This document shows positions 23,115 to 34,406 of a stretch of 53,319 bases of DNA, piece by piece. Positions within the stretch are counted from its first letter, which is position 1, and each line of letters opens with the position of its first letter. This DNA is from Periconia sp. R9002. Taxonomy: Eukaryota; Ascomycota; Dothideomycetes; Pleosporales; Periconiaceae. The notes beneath the pieces were generated by a model. It was given only the letters and a program-made list of their open reading frames with translations. It did no database searches and was not told the DNA's origin. Location: contig JAMAHW010000140.1 of NCBI GenBank assembly GCA_023627715.1, positions 1-53,319 of the forward strand, in the 5' to 3' direction. Both the position numbers and the translations under genes were made by a program.

Positions 23115-23438
23115 GGTAGGTCCGATTCGAAGACCACAGCTTGAGGAAAACTCAGTTGGGAGAAGAACAAGCTCCTTGACGTGGATTGATAAAAAGAGCG
23201 GACAATGTTACGGGGGTCGAGAGAAGTGGGTTGTTCTAACGTGGGGGGGTGGGGGGTAGGAACTTTCTGGAAGTCATGGCGGGCGGGCGGGCGCGGAGAA
23301 TGGCGTTACATCATTGGCCAAGGGAGACACCCAACTGGATCTAGCGTTTTCCGTCTGGGTACATGAAGTTGGCTTGTGCAACGACACACCGTCTAGTATC
23401 AATAGAAACTCACCCAGTTTTGTGGCAGTCAACTTGTC
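23115..23438. promoter_or_regulatory. Divergent promoter between the CHORD and glutaredoxin-like genes
   Basis: 324 bp between two start codons. Contains a short G-run (GGGGGGGTGGGGGG near 23245) and GGCGGGCGGGCG near 23280. No clear TATA box or known operator seen. Confidence 0.45.
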
Positions 23439-23815
23439 ATGATCATGTTCCGCACATCCGTCAGGCTGCTGCAATGCCGAGTTACCTTTTTCACCAGGTC
23501 GCCTTGCTCCTTGTGCGATACGGCAAAGAGAGTGGTGAAGAACGTGCAAGCACGCAAAGGTTTTGCATATGAAGAAGTCAATGTAATGGAGCCAGGCCAG
23601 GGGAAATGGAGGTCCGTTTACGAATTTGACACCCCTGTGGTACTCTCTATTTCCCTTTCCTGTTGTTGTGAAAGCCCTTTGCACTATACTGATTTTTAAA
23701 GATCCATATTGACAAAACTTCGGCCACTGAGACTACCACCTCCTCCCCGAAGCTAATGCACCGCTTCAGCGAGGATGATGTTTTGGAGATGCTGGCCGAA
23801 GCGGAGCGTCTCTGA
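23439..23815 (+). CDS. Small glutaredoxin-like protein (DUF836 family)
   Basis: Two exons, 23439-23639 and 23702-23815, with a 62-nt intron, give 104 residues. After a short basic N-terminus (MIMFRTSVRLLQC) comes a beta strand, VTFFTRSPCSLCDTAK, carrying a thioredoxin-fold C-S-L-C motif. The strand before the cis-Pro site reads YEFDTPVIHID across the splice. The C-terminus is a helix ending LEMLAEAERL. This matches the small glutaredoxin-like family that includes yeast YDR286C, whose role is poorly known. The basic start could be a mitochondrial signal. A second ATG two codons later (23445) is an equally good start. Confidence 0.83.
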
Positions 23816-26740
23816 GCTAAGGATGGTATGTCGGAAAGAGCCCGCTCCTCCCCCAAAACTTCTGTTGTGACAATGTGTGCAAGGAGGAACAATTTTTCTG
23901 TTGCGTCGACTGGTATGTGCTCGATGCCCGATTACTTCTCTCACCCTGTCCTACTTCCAGCTCAGCGCATCATTTCACACCAACTCAGCTTTGAGGATGA
24001 ATTCCCTTCAGCGAGCAAGTAGGATCTATCAAGTTTTCCGGAGGAGGGGAGCCAGTTTCGGCGGGTGGCACAATTTTATTTATTCCAATTAGACAGTCCA
24101 CGAATTTCATGCGCGTTAATATGCTGTGAGATTACAATTTGAAAAGAAGAGTACAGAGAAGATGCTTCCGTGGAATAACAACTACAGAGTAAATACTCGA
24201 TCTCGCATCGGTTGGACATGCGTATATTGTGAGCATCTGAACACCTCCTATCACTCTCTGCGCCAGCATCTTGAGCCGTATTCTTGCTAATAACCACCTA
24301 GATAGCTAAAAAAAAATGCACGAAGCAGTTGGTGCTATATCAGGTAATGGTGCGAGTCCCATCATCTGTATCACGGCGGCCAAAACTTCGGAGGTCAAAG
24401 ATAACTCTCCCGCTCCGGTCGATCCTTCTTGAGTGAAACCATGTTATTTACCACCCCATCATGTACCAGAGCTCTAATTACAAGGCCCACGAAATCATGG
24501 TCTCACCATTAATGATGCTGTCGATGTGAAATATGTGGTATCTACAGCCAAGTGTGCATCACGCGGCCACTGAGATTTCAGTTCGCCGTGATCAGCGCAA
24601 AGCTTTACCAGCGACTGTTTTGACGCACTGGCTGTTGACCAACCTCTTTGATCTAGGCAATGGCATTTGGCAACTCCACTGGGGAGCACGAAATTGACTC
24701 AACACGCAAAGAACAAATCTTGGGTAGCTAGGAGATAACGCACGTGGAGAGCAGGCAAAAATAGTATGCGGATCAGGGTTTCAATGTTCTTAGCATCTGG
24801 GTTGATGCATTTCCTTTATCGGCGCATTTCAATCAAACGTTAGCAACAGCAGATGAGGTCGAGAAACGTAGACTAGATGAGTGGTGGGATGAAGAAGACG
24901 AGAGAGAACCACTCTGGATGTTCAACGGCTGTATTTCCCGTTCATGGTAAGATAATTGATTTCGTCCTGAGGATGATTTTTGGAGAGCAAGGTAACAAAG
25001 CCTCCACAGGAAATAAGAAGATTGGATTTCTTCGGAGACTGAATCGTACCAATTCCGGGAATCTTCTAGCCGCGGAGTCCCATTGAGGGTGGTTAAGAGA
25101 CCTATCAGTTGTTCCCTTTATCAACGTTAGAAGTTTATTATCTAGCACTATCAATGCAAAGAAAGGACGAGCAGCCAAATTGCAGGGGTTAAATCACATT
25201 CCGAACTGCCTGACTATGATATGACATCAATTGTTCATAACGCAATGTAGCATGTTTGCTAGGATATAAAAAAGAGACATATATAGTCATACCACCTGAG
25301 GCTTTCAGTATTAGAGATAGTGCTTCAGTACATGGAAATCGATGATCATGACTACGACGAATGATGAAGAAACGCCGGTTTAAAATTTCAGTGATTATCG
25401 TGGATCTGAGAGAAGTGGAAAAATGGTATACATGAGTGATCTAGGTATCCAGGTGCATGACCACCGTAATGGTAAGCTGAAAGGAGCCGGTAATCAGCCA
25501 GCGTGTACTACGACGGCGCTACACGACTATGTGAGCCGGCCGGACGTTGATGATTAAGATGCAGTCTGCGCTTTCGAAGTAAGTAATGGGGTGATACTTG
25601 CAGCTAGCACTTGGAGATATAGGGAGCGTGTGGGTTTCACGTGCAGATGCTGTTGGTGTGTGCCTATGTACATACATGTATGTGCGGTAGATAGAATACC
25701 TAGTCCGTCGCTCAGGAGGAGGGAGGGGAGGATGGCCCACGGGTTGTTGTGTTATCGATGCTCTAAACTTTCATCTTCGGACGATGACGAAACGATCTAA
25801 AATTGGTCGTATTGGAGTGATAGTAGTTTGCAAGAACAGAGGCAGCCTCGACCATGATTGCCAGTTTCAGGTGCATAAGTGGATAACGGTAATCAAGTGC
25901 AAACGCATAGGGAAACCCAACTGGGGGGGGGGGGGGGTGAAACAAATCCAAGCGATTGCTCTCCGCTTGGGTGATGTACTATCCGAATGGCTAGAAACGG
26001 GGAGCAAGGAATGGGTGGAGCAGCTTAGTTTCGCATGAGGAACAAGGAGAATGGATATCACCAAACCGCGGGCGAAAAGTGGGGTGAGAAACAAAGCAGT
26101 TGAGGTTGTTTGCCTGACATGTCCACCACTTTGAAAGCAAGCCCTTAACCGGGACGAAGGGACGGACGTGACAAACTGGCACGCATAATTGGGTTGGCGA
26201 CAAAGTCTCTGACCAGGCAATAGCCTGGGGTCTGGTTGCCTTTTGGGCGGCCTGGTTGTGGCCAGGATGAGAAACAATTATATTAAGTCCGCAACTCCAA
26301 CGGCATACCGACAAAGAAGTAGTTTTCAAGGGAGACGCGACGGCCATGAACGGAACCTGCACAGAAGCAACGGGAGTAGACTCCATGGCTATACGTGCAG
26401 CACTCGGTGTGGTAGAAGTAGGAGAAGAGTGCAAGGCGGTGAATGCTTCATGGATACTGCGACACTCTGGGTAATAATTAATTTGATTGCACACTGGAGT
26501 TGCAAAGGTTTGGAGTTGAGGGTGGTATCTACCTAAGTAAAGCAGTTCCGAGTTGGGGTAACTATGTAAGCTTAGCGTGGCTACATAGTGCTAGTGCACT
26601 GACTAAGAAAAAGCACACCTGGGCCAGCAGAGTCCGTTGTTTCAGCACGACTGAGCGTGGGAGCGACTCGGTATTGGTTCCATCCAAGGTGAATGAATCC
26701 ACAATGGGAATGAAGGAGCGAGCCTAGGATCGACAAAGAC

Positions 26741-26805
26741 AAAAAAGACGAAGACGAAGACGAAGAAGAAGGAGGAGGAGGAGGAGGAGGAGGAGAAGAA
26801 GGCAT
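26741..26805 (+). repeat. Purine trinucleotide repeat (GAC/GAA/GGA)n
   Basis: GACGAAGACGAAGACGAAG passes into GAAGAAGGAGGAGGAGG. This is an imperfect trinucleotide microsatellite in gene-free DNA. Confidence 0.8.
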
Positions 26806-27500
26806 CAATAGAACAAGAAAAGAGGGAGAGGCACCCAAGGTCCCAAAATACCTATGTACAGTCCAAGAGTGACATGTCATGATCTGACTGTACGGTAGGA
26901 TACGGTACTGCATCTGTACATAGGTCGGTCCTGTCCATAATGTGTTGGCTGGCTCGAGTCCGGACTTTGTCATGGCCATCACTGGCCATCAATGGCAATC
27001 AATGGCCAAAAGGAGACGTCGGACTCGGCGTTCCAATCAATGACTCCTCAGCACGTGACGTTTCAAGTCGAGCAGCCCGCTCCGCTCCGTACACACATGG
27101 ACTAGCCTAGCCGTATGCAGCCAGCACCCTGAGCACCACACAGCAATCACTACTGCACTCGGCGTCGCCCATCTTCACCAGCACATACCTGCCTATTACA
27201 CCGTACATGGACGCGGTACTTGTGCCATTCATGTATGTATGTAGGTAGGTGGTTATTCAAAGGTATTGACAGAACCGAGGACAATCGGGTGGTGTGTTTC
27301 GGACTGTCACTGCGGTGTGCCTGGCTGGACAGGTCAAGTCAGGTCAGGTCAGGTCAGCCCCTGAAATAATAATCATCACACAAGGTTAGCGGGTCTTCTT
27401 TCCCCTTGCGGCCGGTGCCCTGCCCAGCCTCTAGCCTTGTTTGCGCCGCCCCCGGCTTCAGGGAGCCCCTTGCCTTTCCTTTCGCCTGTTCCCCTTCCGC

Positions 27501-27615
27501 CCGCTCGCTCGCTCGCTCGCTCTCCTTCTCGTGCCTGCGCCTGCGCCTGCGCCTGTGCTGTGCCTGCGTCTCTGTGCCTGCCCAGTTGTGCCTGTGCCTG
27601 TGCCTGTGCCTGTCC
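27501..27615 (+). repeat. (CTCG)n and (CCTGYG)n short tandem repeats
   Basis: Five units of GCTC at 27501-27521 are followed by hexamers alternating CCTGCG and CCTGTG to about 27615. They sit in the pyrimidine-rich region upstream of the kelch-type gene and create long, meaningless open frames on both strands. Confidence 0.8.
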
Positions 27616-28165
27616 TCTCCTCCTCTGCCCGTCTCTCTCCTCTCCCCATGACCGCCTGAGCAGCCTCACCCTCACCTCACCCTCTCTCTGTCCTTCCCTT
27701 CCCTCCTCTCCGCACACCGCTGCGCTGTGCTGCTGTCTCTCTTTTGCCCACCACGTTTCTATCGCTGCCTCTTTGACAGAGTGTCACTGTCGCTCTCTCC
27801 CTGCCCCCCCAATCCCCCAACCATCCATCCATCCTCTGTGCCCCCGATACCTATCCATCACCCCTCCCCCTTCTCGTCGAGTCTCTCGCCTTCCTGTCTT
27901 TTGTCTCAGTAGGTACCTGCGCATGCTAGCCGCCTCTCCAGGCCCAGGTCCTGACTGCTTCCCTAGGACCTCCTTAATCCATCTGCTGCCCTGGAACCTT
28001 CAACTGGCAACGCTGCAACTGCCCCGTCATGATCACATTTTGGAAACGCTAGAGGACCGACAGTTTGCACTCTTGGAATCTTTGCCCTCGTAACGTAGCG
28101 TTACGTTCACATTCGTTTCATATCACATCAACCCGTCTCGTTGCCCTAATTCGCCCGTCTATACC

Positions 28166-30529
28166 ATGAGCATTCCCAAGCCCAAGTGGAAGTTGGAGGG
28201 CCACTGTTCCGTTTGGCACGAAGATCAACTCTATGTCTACTCCCCCGAAGGATTTCAATCTCTGACTCTGGGGAGAAATGGAACTTGGAAAGAGCTCCCT
28301 TCGGACATTTCGTTGACGGGCGCACAATGCGTCAAGGTAGTCCCAAATGGCAATCTCGACGAGGCCCGCCTTTACATCGTAGGAGGAAAACCAAATGCAA
28401 CCGCCGCCGATTGGAACTATCCTGGGCTAATGCATTACACTTTTGCCACCCAGAAATGGGATTGGCTACGACCTGATGTCTTCGTCACTCAAAACCGTGT
28501 CAATCACGCTGCCGTATATCTCAACGATGCTCAATCCATTTTTGTCTACTCAGGCACCAGGACCGACGACCCTACCCCATCTTCCGAGACATTTCTCATC
28601 GAGCTGTTCCCTCCTTTCCGCGCAAAAGCCGCCCAGGGGTCTGTCCCTCTGGCGAAACCTCAGCTAATACAGTGGGATGAGAATACGGCACTCATGCTTG
28701 GAGGTGCCCTTGTGGGTGGATCGGCCAACATCGAGTTACACACATATTCACAAGCCAACAAATGGTCCAGACTCGAGACTAATCTCACTGCGCCAATACC
28801 CAACCTGGAAGCCACCAAGTACAGTTTGGTGACTGGTGATGACAAGAGCAAGGTTTTGGGTATTTTGGATACGAGTGTCACCCCCAATAAGGTTACCAAT
28901 ATTCCTTTATTACAGGCCAATGGAGAACCTGTAGCTCCAGGCACCAAGCTTGGGAGCGGAAAGACGAAACGTCTTACTATGCAGGACTGGCCCTCTTACA
29001 ACGGAACCTTTGCCCCCACTACTGTTCGGTCAGCGTACTCTTTGGCTCAAAGTGATCAAAGGACTATCATTCTCAGCGGTGGTTCGGATGATGAGCCCCT
29101 AGCCATCTTTGACCAGGACAGCAATGAATGGCAAAACGTAACGGAGCTCTTCGCGGGAAAGCAATTGCAAAACATTCTCCAGCCAACCTCGACAAGCTCA
29201 GGCAGTTCTTCTTCATCATCACCTTCGTCTACTCCCACAGCAGCAGGAGGAGTTGCCCCCCCAGCTCCCGGTGCGGTAAACAACAAGAGCAGGATGTTGG
29301 TTGTTCTCGGCTCTACGCTAGGAGCCATATTTGGAATCGCCGCAATCCTCATCTTGCTTTTGTTCTGCCTCAAATATAAGAAGAACAAGAACAATCACGG
29401 AGGGTATGTGGAAAAAGATCGCCTCAGTTTTGCTGATCGGGGAGCCGATTACATGAGCGAGGCCGGTGGTCGTGGCCTGAATGACAAATTTATCGAAGCC
29501 AATGCGTCTTCTACATCGCTTGCTATCATCGCTGGTCGTGCGACCGGTCACAAAAAGGGCATGGGAAGCGATGCAAGTACAGCGGGGTTGATCAAAAAGA
29601 GCAGCCCCTTGGGATACTCTGAAACGGTTGAGCTGTCCAAGTTTGATTTGAAGCCTGAACCTAATCCGGAGACCTTAGTCCGCCAGAACTCGGGTCGCAT
29701 ACCTCCACCGCCCGTGACGGCCGCAAGCGCTACGCGAAGCCGTAGCTCAGGATGGAGCCGCTACTTTGCCAACAACGAAGCCACAAATTTGGCTCAAATG
29801 CCGGCTGATCGATCCACCTTTGGGTCGGAGAGGACCAGTACCGGCAGTCAGTCAATGTACACCAATTCCCGCATGTACAGTCAGCCATCTCAAGCTGTTG
29901 CTCCTCTTGATCTACCCAAGTTTGATCAATCCAAATTTGACGGACAACGCATGAGTACTGTCGTCCGGGGCAGTCCATCTCTGGGCAACTCCCAGGAGGA
30001 TCTGCCAGGCCAGCCAATGCGGGCTCAACTTTCCCGCGCAGATTCCAGCAGCAGTACCAATTCTGGTTACAGCCACGATGATCACTATTTGCGGAATGGT
30101 GTCGACAGTTGGTCGCCGGTGAATAACGATGGTCGTCCTGCTAGCAGCAACTACACTGGAAGCGTGGTTATTGATGACTATCGTCAGGGCGCTAATCAGT
30201 ACTATGCCGACAATACGTCTTCGTATTACCCCAAGAGTAACATGAGCTCCTTCTACCCGGGGCAGAAGCTTGGTGCACCTGAGGTTCGGGACAGCACTGC
30301 CACCGTGTTTCCCAGCGCAGCACACGCTCATAATGCCGCGCCCCCACAGCCTCAACCGCAAAACAGTACGTTCGGTGACTTCTATCCTGCCCCACCCCGA
30401 ATAGGTGCGCCGCCCGAAGGCCGTGAAAGTACAGTTACTGTGTTCCCAGGACTTCAACCGGGGGCCGCCGACCCGAAGACGAACCAGACCGATATGTCGT
30501 GGCTCAACTTGGGTACAAGTGCCAAATAA
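28166..30529 (+). CDS. Kelch-type single-span membrane protein
   Basis: A single exon of 787 residues after ATACC-ATG. Residues about 5-340 have galactose oxidase/kelch-like repeat features: LYIVGGKPN, SIFVYSGTRT, ALMLGGALVGG and TIILSGGSDDEP, each followed by Trp or Tyr strands. A Ser/Thr/Pro stalk (about 343-372) leads into one membrane span (377-402, MLVVLGSTLGAIFGIAAILI and on) and a basic KYKKNKNN stop-transfer. The long C-terminal tail is low-complexity and rich in Ser, Asn, Pro and Tyr, with two copies of a V-R/G-R-E/D-S-T-x-T-V-F-P motif. The layout suggests a surface or secretory-membrane protein with an outward propeller, yet no signal peptide is seen. Homologous fungal proteins are often labelled splicing factor CLF1, which this sequence does not support. 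Function unknown. Confidence 0.8.
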   Translation: MSIPKPKWKLEGHCSVWHEDQLYVYSPEGFQSLTLGRNGTWKELPSDISLTGAQCVKVVPNGNLDEARLYIVGGKPNATAADWNYPGLMHYTFATQKWDWLRPDVFVTQNRVNHAAVYLNDAQSIFVYSGTRTDDPTPSSETFLIELFPPFRAKAAQGSVPLAKPQLIQWDENTALMLGGALVGGSANIELHTYSQANKWSRLETNLTAPIPNLEATKYSLVTGDDKSKVLGILDTSVTPNKVTNIPLLQANGEPVAPGTKLGSGKTKRLTMQDWPSYNGTFAPTTVRSAYSLAQSDQRTIILSGGSDDEPLAIFDQDSNEWQNVTELFAGKQLQNILQPTSTSSGSSSSSSPSSTPTAAGGVAPPAPGAVNNKSRMLVVLGSTLGAIFGIAAILILLLFCLKYKKNKNNHGGYVEKDRLSFADRGADYMSEAGGRGLNDKFIEANASSTSLAIIAGRATGHKKGMGSDASTAGLIKKSSPLGYSETVELSKFDLKPEPNPETLVRQNSGRIPPPPVTAASATRSRSSGWSRYFANNEATNLAQMPADRSTFGSERTSTGSQSMYTNSRMYSQPSQAVAPLDLPKFDQSKFDGQRMSTVVRGSPSLGNSQEDLPGQPMRAQLSRADSSSSTNSGYSHDDHYLRNGVDSWSPVNNDGRPASSNYTGSVVIDDYRQGANQYYADNTSSYYPKSNMSSFYPGQKLGAPEVRDSTATVFPSAAHAHNAAPPQPQPQNSTFGDFYPAPPRIGAPPEGRESTVTVFPGLQPGAADPKTNQTDMSWLNLGTSAK

Positions 30530-31574
30530 ATGAGCGAACAATGCCTTTGAATGATCATCATCCTCCCGCCCGGTCGCCCATGTCCACCTCTTGTCTCCCT
30601 CTTTCTCTGTCTCACTCAAGCCTTACCATCGATATGATTAGACTATGGTCTTTTCTCACAGACCGGATCGCAAACCCCCAAAAAGTCCCTTTGAATGGCT
30701 TTCATTCCATGTTTCCATAAGCTTCATGCATTGCTAGCGAGCGCCGGGCGTCCAAATATGTTCTTTCAGTTACCGCTTTTCTCCCACCCATCTTTGCGCG
30801 TTTACGACGCTGCAAAATCACCTGTATCTCTTCTCTTTTACTCACATCTTCCCCTTTGTTACCCGATACATACCCTCTCTATCGAAGTGTTACTACTTCG
30901 CGACCGGTCGCTACAGATACCCGACGCCCCCCATACTCTTCTGCGTCAACCTCCTCTCACCTGTACATATCTATCACCTCGAGAACACGGGCTAGTCATG
31001 CGCGTTATTCTCCGTTCACTCCCGAATATCTTTCTTCACTTTCCTTGATCTGATTTACTCTTCTCTTCTCTTCTCTATTTTTGCATAACACCCTTTTTGT
31101 TCATAAATGTGCGTCTTTATCAGAGTTTTTGGATGGGCGTCTGCAGACGGAGGAAGATCTCAAGCAGCTCTACGGCTGATTCGTCGTAGCTTTTTCACTG
31201 GGACAACGTATGCGTCCTGAGTGGACGTAGTAACTCTTAATGAAGTGATTGAAACTGATGCATTCTATTTGTCTCGAGTGTTCTGATTCGTTCGTCATTC
31301 ATCCCCCCTCCTAAGTCGCTTTACGCTTTAAATCGCTTAGCGTGGCTTGCTATGTATGCATCCTTATCTCTCCCTTCCATCCTATGCCGTCCATCACGCT
31401 CTCTGCCTTTCTCCGCGGTACGAGAAGTCACATGGCTTCCGCTCACTTTTTGAGATGCTTCATTGGCCAGCCAGCGGCAGTGGCAATCTTCACATCATCA
31501 ACATAATGGTGATGAGGAGCCTCTTCAACAACACTGCCTTTGCCCAATGTCAAAGAACACTTTGATTCATCAAA
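30530..31574. other. Intergenic between kelch-type and CLC genes
   Basis: Contains the 3' region of the kelch-type gene and the CLC promoter. CT-rich repeats (TCTTCTCTTCTCTTC) lie near 31060. A short stretch of in-frame codons before the CLC start is not coding in any recognisable way. Nothing else seen. Confidence 0.5.
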
Positions 31575-34033
31575 ATGCCTGTTGGCGAAGATGACCCACT
31601 TGAGCAGACTCCTCTACTGCATATTTTCTCTGATGGCAGAAGGAATAGACTTGACCGAGAACGAGACGCGGAAACAGCAAGCAACGCAGGAAGCCACCTT
31701 TCCAAAGAAGAGGCAGCCATGTCGAATAGTACCGTTGGTGAAAGATTGCCGTACAACGACTACTGCTCCATCGACATGATGTATGATCTGGTTGGCATTC
31801 CTTTTTGATGTCCTACGATAGGGTAGCCTAATAACGATGCCTGTAGGTCAAAGACTCATATCGGTTTCGGGCCATACAATCTCAGTCAGGCTTTCGGCAC
31901 CAAATTACTTTCATGGCTGAATCCTGTTCGGGATGGATCGCGGTGGTCTTCATCGGTGCTTTGACAGCGATCATCGCTTCTGTTGTCGATGTAGCTGTAT
32001 CCACGATATCAGACTGGAAACTAGGATATTGCACAACCAATGTTCTACTGAGCCGAGAGGCCTGCTGTCGACATCGTGCATCGTCACTGTCTAAATCTCA
32101 TGCATTCACGTCCAACCAGTGCGATGAATTCCACAGTTGGACATCAAGTTACATGTCATCTTTCGCAATCTATGTGGCTATGGCTCTTGCTTTTGGCATC
32201 ATCAGTTCATCGGCAACAATACTGACCAAAAGCAAGCTTCCGTCTACTTCCCAAGACTACTCTTTCGGGAACGCAACAGCTGGGGAGTTCCACACAACAA
32301 GGCCTGCCACTTCAGGGAAGACGATGTACATGGCATCCGGAAGTGGTATCCCCGAGATCAAGACCATTCTGTCCGGATTCGTTATTCCTGGATTCCTATC
32401 CTTCCGAGTTCTGGTGGTCAAAGCGTTCGGCGCAGTCTTCGCGGTTTCTACGGGTATGTGCCTTGGAAAAGAAGGACCATTTGTACATGTATCGGCATGC
32501 ACCGGCCATCTTGTGGGATCTCTGTTTTCCAAATACCGTGAAAACGGGCGGAAGATGCGGGAACTTCTCTCCTCTGCTGTTGCGAGTGGTCTCAGTGTCG
32601 CCTTTGGTGCGCCTATTGGCGGTGTGTTATTTAGTTATGAAGAGATCAGCACCTATTTTCCGCGAAAGGTGTTGTGGAGGGCATTCTTATGTTCACTTTC
32701 TGCGGCGGTGATCTTGAAAGCACTCAACCCTACGGGAACGGGAAAACTGGTTCTGTTTGAAACAAATTACGGGACAGATTATCAACCGATACATTATCTT
32801 GTGTTTATCCTGCTAGGCATCTCCGGAGGCATCTTTGGGGGATTGTTTTGCAGACTAAACTTCCTTTGGTCACGATGGTTCAGATCCTTCTCCCTCATCC
32901 AGCAGCACCCCGTTTTAGAGGTTTTTCTGGTGGTTTTGGCAACGACGTTATTGCAATATCCAAATCCATTGACACGTGAGCCGGGCGATGTCATTATGAA
33001 AAACCTTCTCGTGGATTGCAGAAATGAAAACATGTCTTCACAGTCGTGGGTGTGTGAGAGTGAGGGTTTAGAAGGAGCAAGTGCACGATGGGAATACACC
33101 GGATACCTCATTCACGGCACAATGATCAAACTCATGCTTACCATCGTTACCTTTGGGATCAAGGTTCCATCTGGTGTCATCATACCGGCCCTTGATGCTG
33201 GGGCATTGTTTGGGCGATTGGTAGGACAATCCATACCCTCGATTTCGCCAGGTATTTTCGCCATGGTTGGGGCATCAGCTTTCCTTGCTGGTGTTAGCCG
33301 CATGACCATCTCCCTCGCGGTAATCATGTTTGAACTTACCGGTCAAATAGATTATATTGTGCCGCACATGATGGCCATACTGGTGGCTAACTGGGTGGCG
33401 GATCTTATTTCTGCTGAGAGCGTATACGATTTGGCTCAAACAGTGCTGGGACATCCATTTCTTGACTCGGAATCCGCTCTTCGCATAGTGCGGAAGAAGG
33501 AGCGGCTGGTTGAAGTGCTTGTGCCACCGAAACAGACCATGGAGCAGGTCGTCGTTCAGGTCCCCCCGACCAACAAAGTGCCGTACGTGGTACTGAAAGA
33601 AAAATTGGAGTTGCTGAAAGGGAGAGGCTTGATGGACGCCGGTCTCGTGCTGGTGCAGATGCATGAGTATTCTTCGATTCCGTGCTTACATGGCTACATT
33701 TCGCAAGCGGAACTGGATTTTGGCCTGACGGAACTGGTCCCACATGATGAACCCTATTCAGCCTCTGAATTCCAGATCCGCCTTCTGGGACACGCAACCG
33801 ATTCAGCGCCTCGGCCTGACATGCTTGAAGTGGACTTCACGCCATTCGTGGATCGGACACCTCTGAGCATCTGCGCGAGGGCGCCGTTGGAGTACGCAGT
33901 GGAATTGTTTGGCAAGCTCGGACTAAGGTACTTGTGCATCACGGAAGAAGGGACAGGGCGGCTGGTAGGGGTCATTATCAAGAAGAGGCTGGTTGGGTAC
34001 CTGGAGCGCTTAAAGGAGGGTGAGGAGGAGTAG
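31575..34033 (+). CDS. CLC-family voltage-gated chloride channel / chloride-proton exchanger
   Basis: Exons 31575-31790 and 31847-34033 give 800 residues. The 56-nt intron has an unusual GTTGGC donor but a good CTAATAAC branch and TAG acceptor, and it restores the conserved YDL-VKDSYRFRAI junction. A hydrophilic N-terminus is followed by about ten or more membrane segments. The selectivity motifs are present: GSGIPEIK (about 238-245), GKEGPFVH (279-286, with the gating Glu281) and the G-x-F-x-P-type motif near GALFGRLVG. The C-terminal 170 residues (about 620-795) look like the paired CBS domains of eukaryotic CLCs. It is closest in layout to fungal Gef1/ClcA-type proteins, which act in Golgi, endosome or plasma membrane anion transport and copper/iron homeostasis; which one is not decidable here. 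Confidence 0.92.
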
Positions 34034-34406
34034 TCGGTCTTGCCTACTGGAACCACGTGCTAAGTAATGCTGCCGGTTGTTTTGTATTGTACTATACCTA
34101 CCTACGTATCGTACCGTACTGCTGTGCTGTTCTCTGCTCTGCTGTGCTTCGCTGTGCTTCGCGCTGCATGCACTAATTTATGTTACCTAGCTATGGACGC
34201 GATAGGCAAAGTCCAAGTAAACAAGGCTAGCGCCAAAATGCCGTGGAGAGGGCCCGTGCTAGCGCGGGAAAGAACCACCCACAACATCCTCACCGCTGCT
34301 CTCCTCTCCTCGTCCGCTCCACTCTCGACAACTACCTCCTCCCCAAGCTCGACTCCAACTCATTCCCATTCCACAAGACCTCTTTATACATCCCCAAACA
34401 TCCAGC
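34034..34406. promoter_or_regulatory. Beta-tubulin promoter and leader
   Basis: 373 bp between the CLC stop and the tubulin start. It holds GTACCGTACTG and TGCTGTGCTT repeats, then a pyrimidine-rich leader (CTCCTCTCC, ACCTCCTCCCC) ending CATCCAGC just before the ATG. No TATA box is evident. Confidence 0.4.

Larger units (their letters stand above)
23816..28165. other. 4.3-kb gene-free interval ending in a pyrimidine-rich leader
   Basis: No open frame here has a recognisable domain. The left 2 kb is mildly AT-rich. A G-run lies at 25923-25937, a purine (GAA/GGA)n stretch at about 26740-26805, AGGTCAGGTC repeats at about 27335-27355, and strongly pyrimidine-rich DNA at about 27470-27900, which is probably promoter and 5' UTR of the kelch-type gene. 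A 167-codon minus-strand frame (25991-26494) begins with Cys pairs but is not recognisable. Confidence 0.45.

Noticed and set aside
25923..25937. 15-base G run
   Set aside because: A simple homopolymer in gene-free DNA; its length may also be a sequencing artefact.
25991..26494. 167-codon minus-strand frame starting MCNQINYYPECR
   Set aside because: The Cys spacing at the start is suggestive, but the rest has no domain, signal peptide or matching partner exon, and another frame overlaps it. Not supported as a gene without transcripts.
27437..28093. 218-codon open frame upstream of the kelch-type gene
   Set aside because: Its length comes from tandem CTCG and CCTGYG repeats that are open in several frames on both strands. 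The predicted peptide is Ala/Cys/Pro/Ser low-complexity with no domain.
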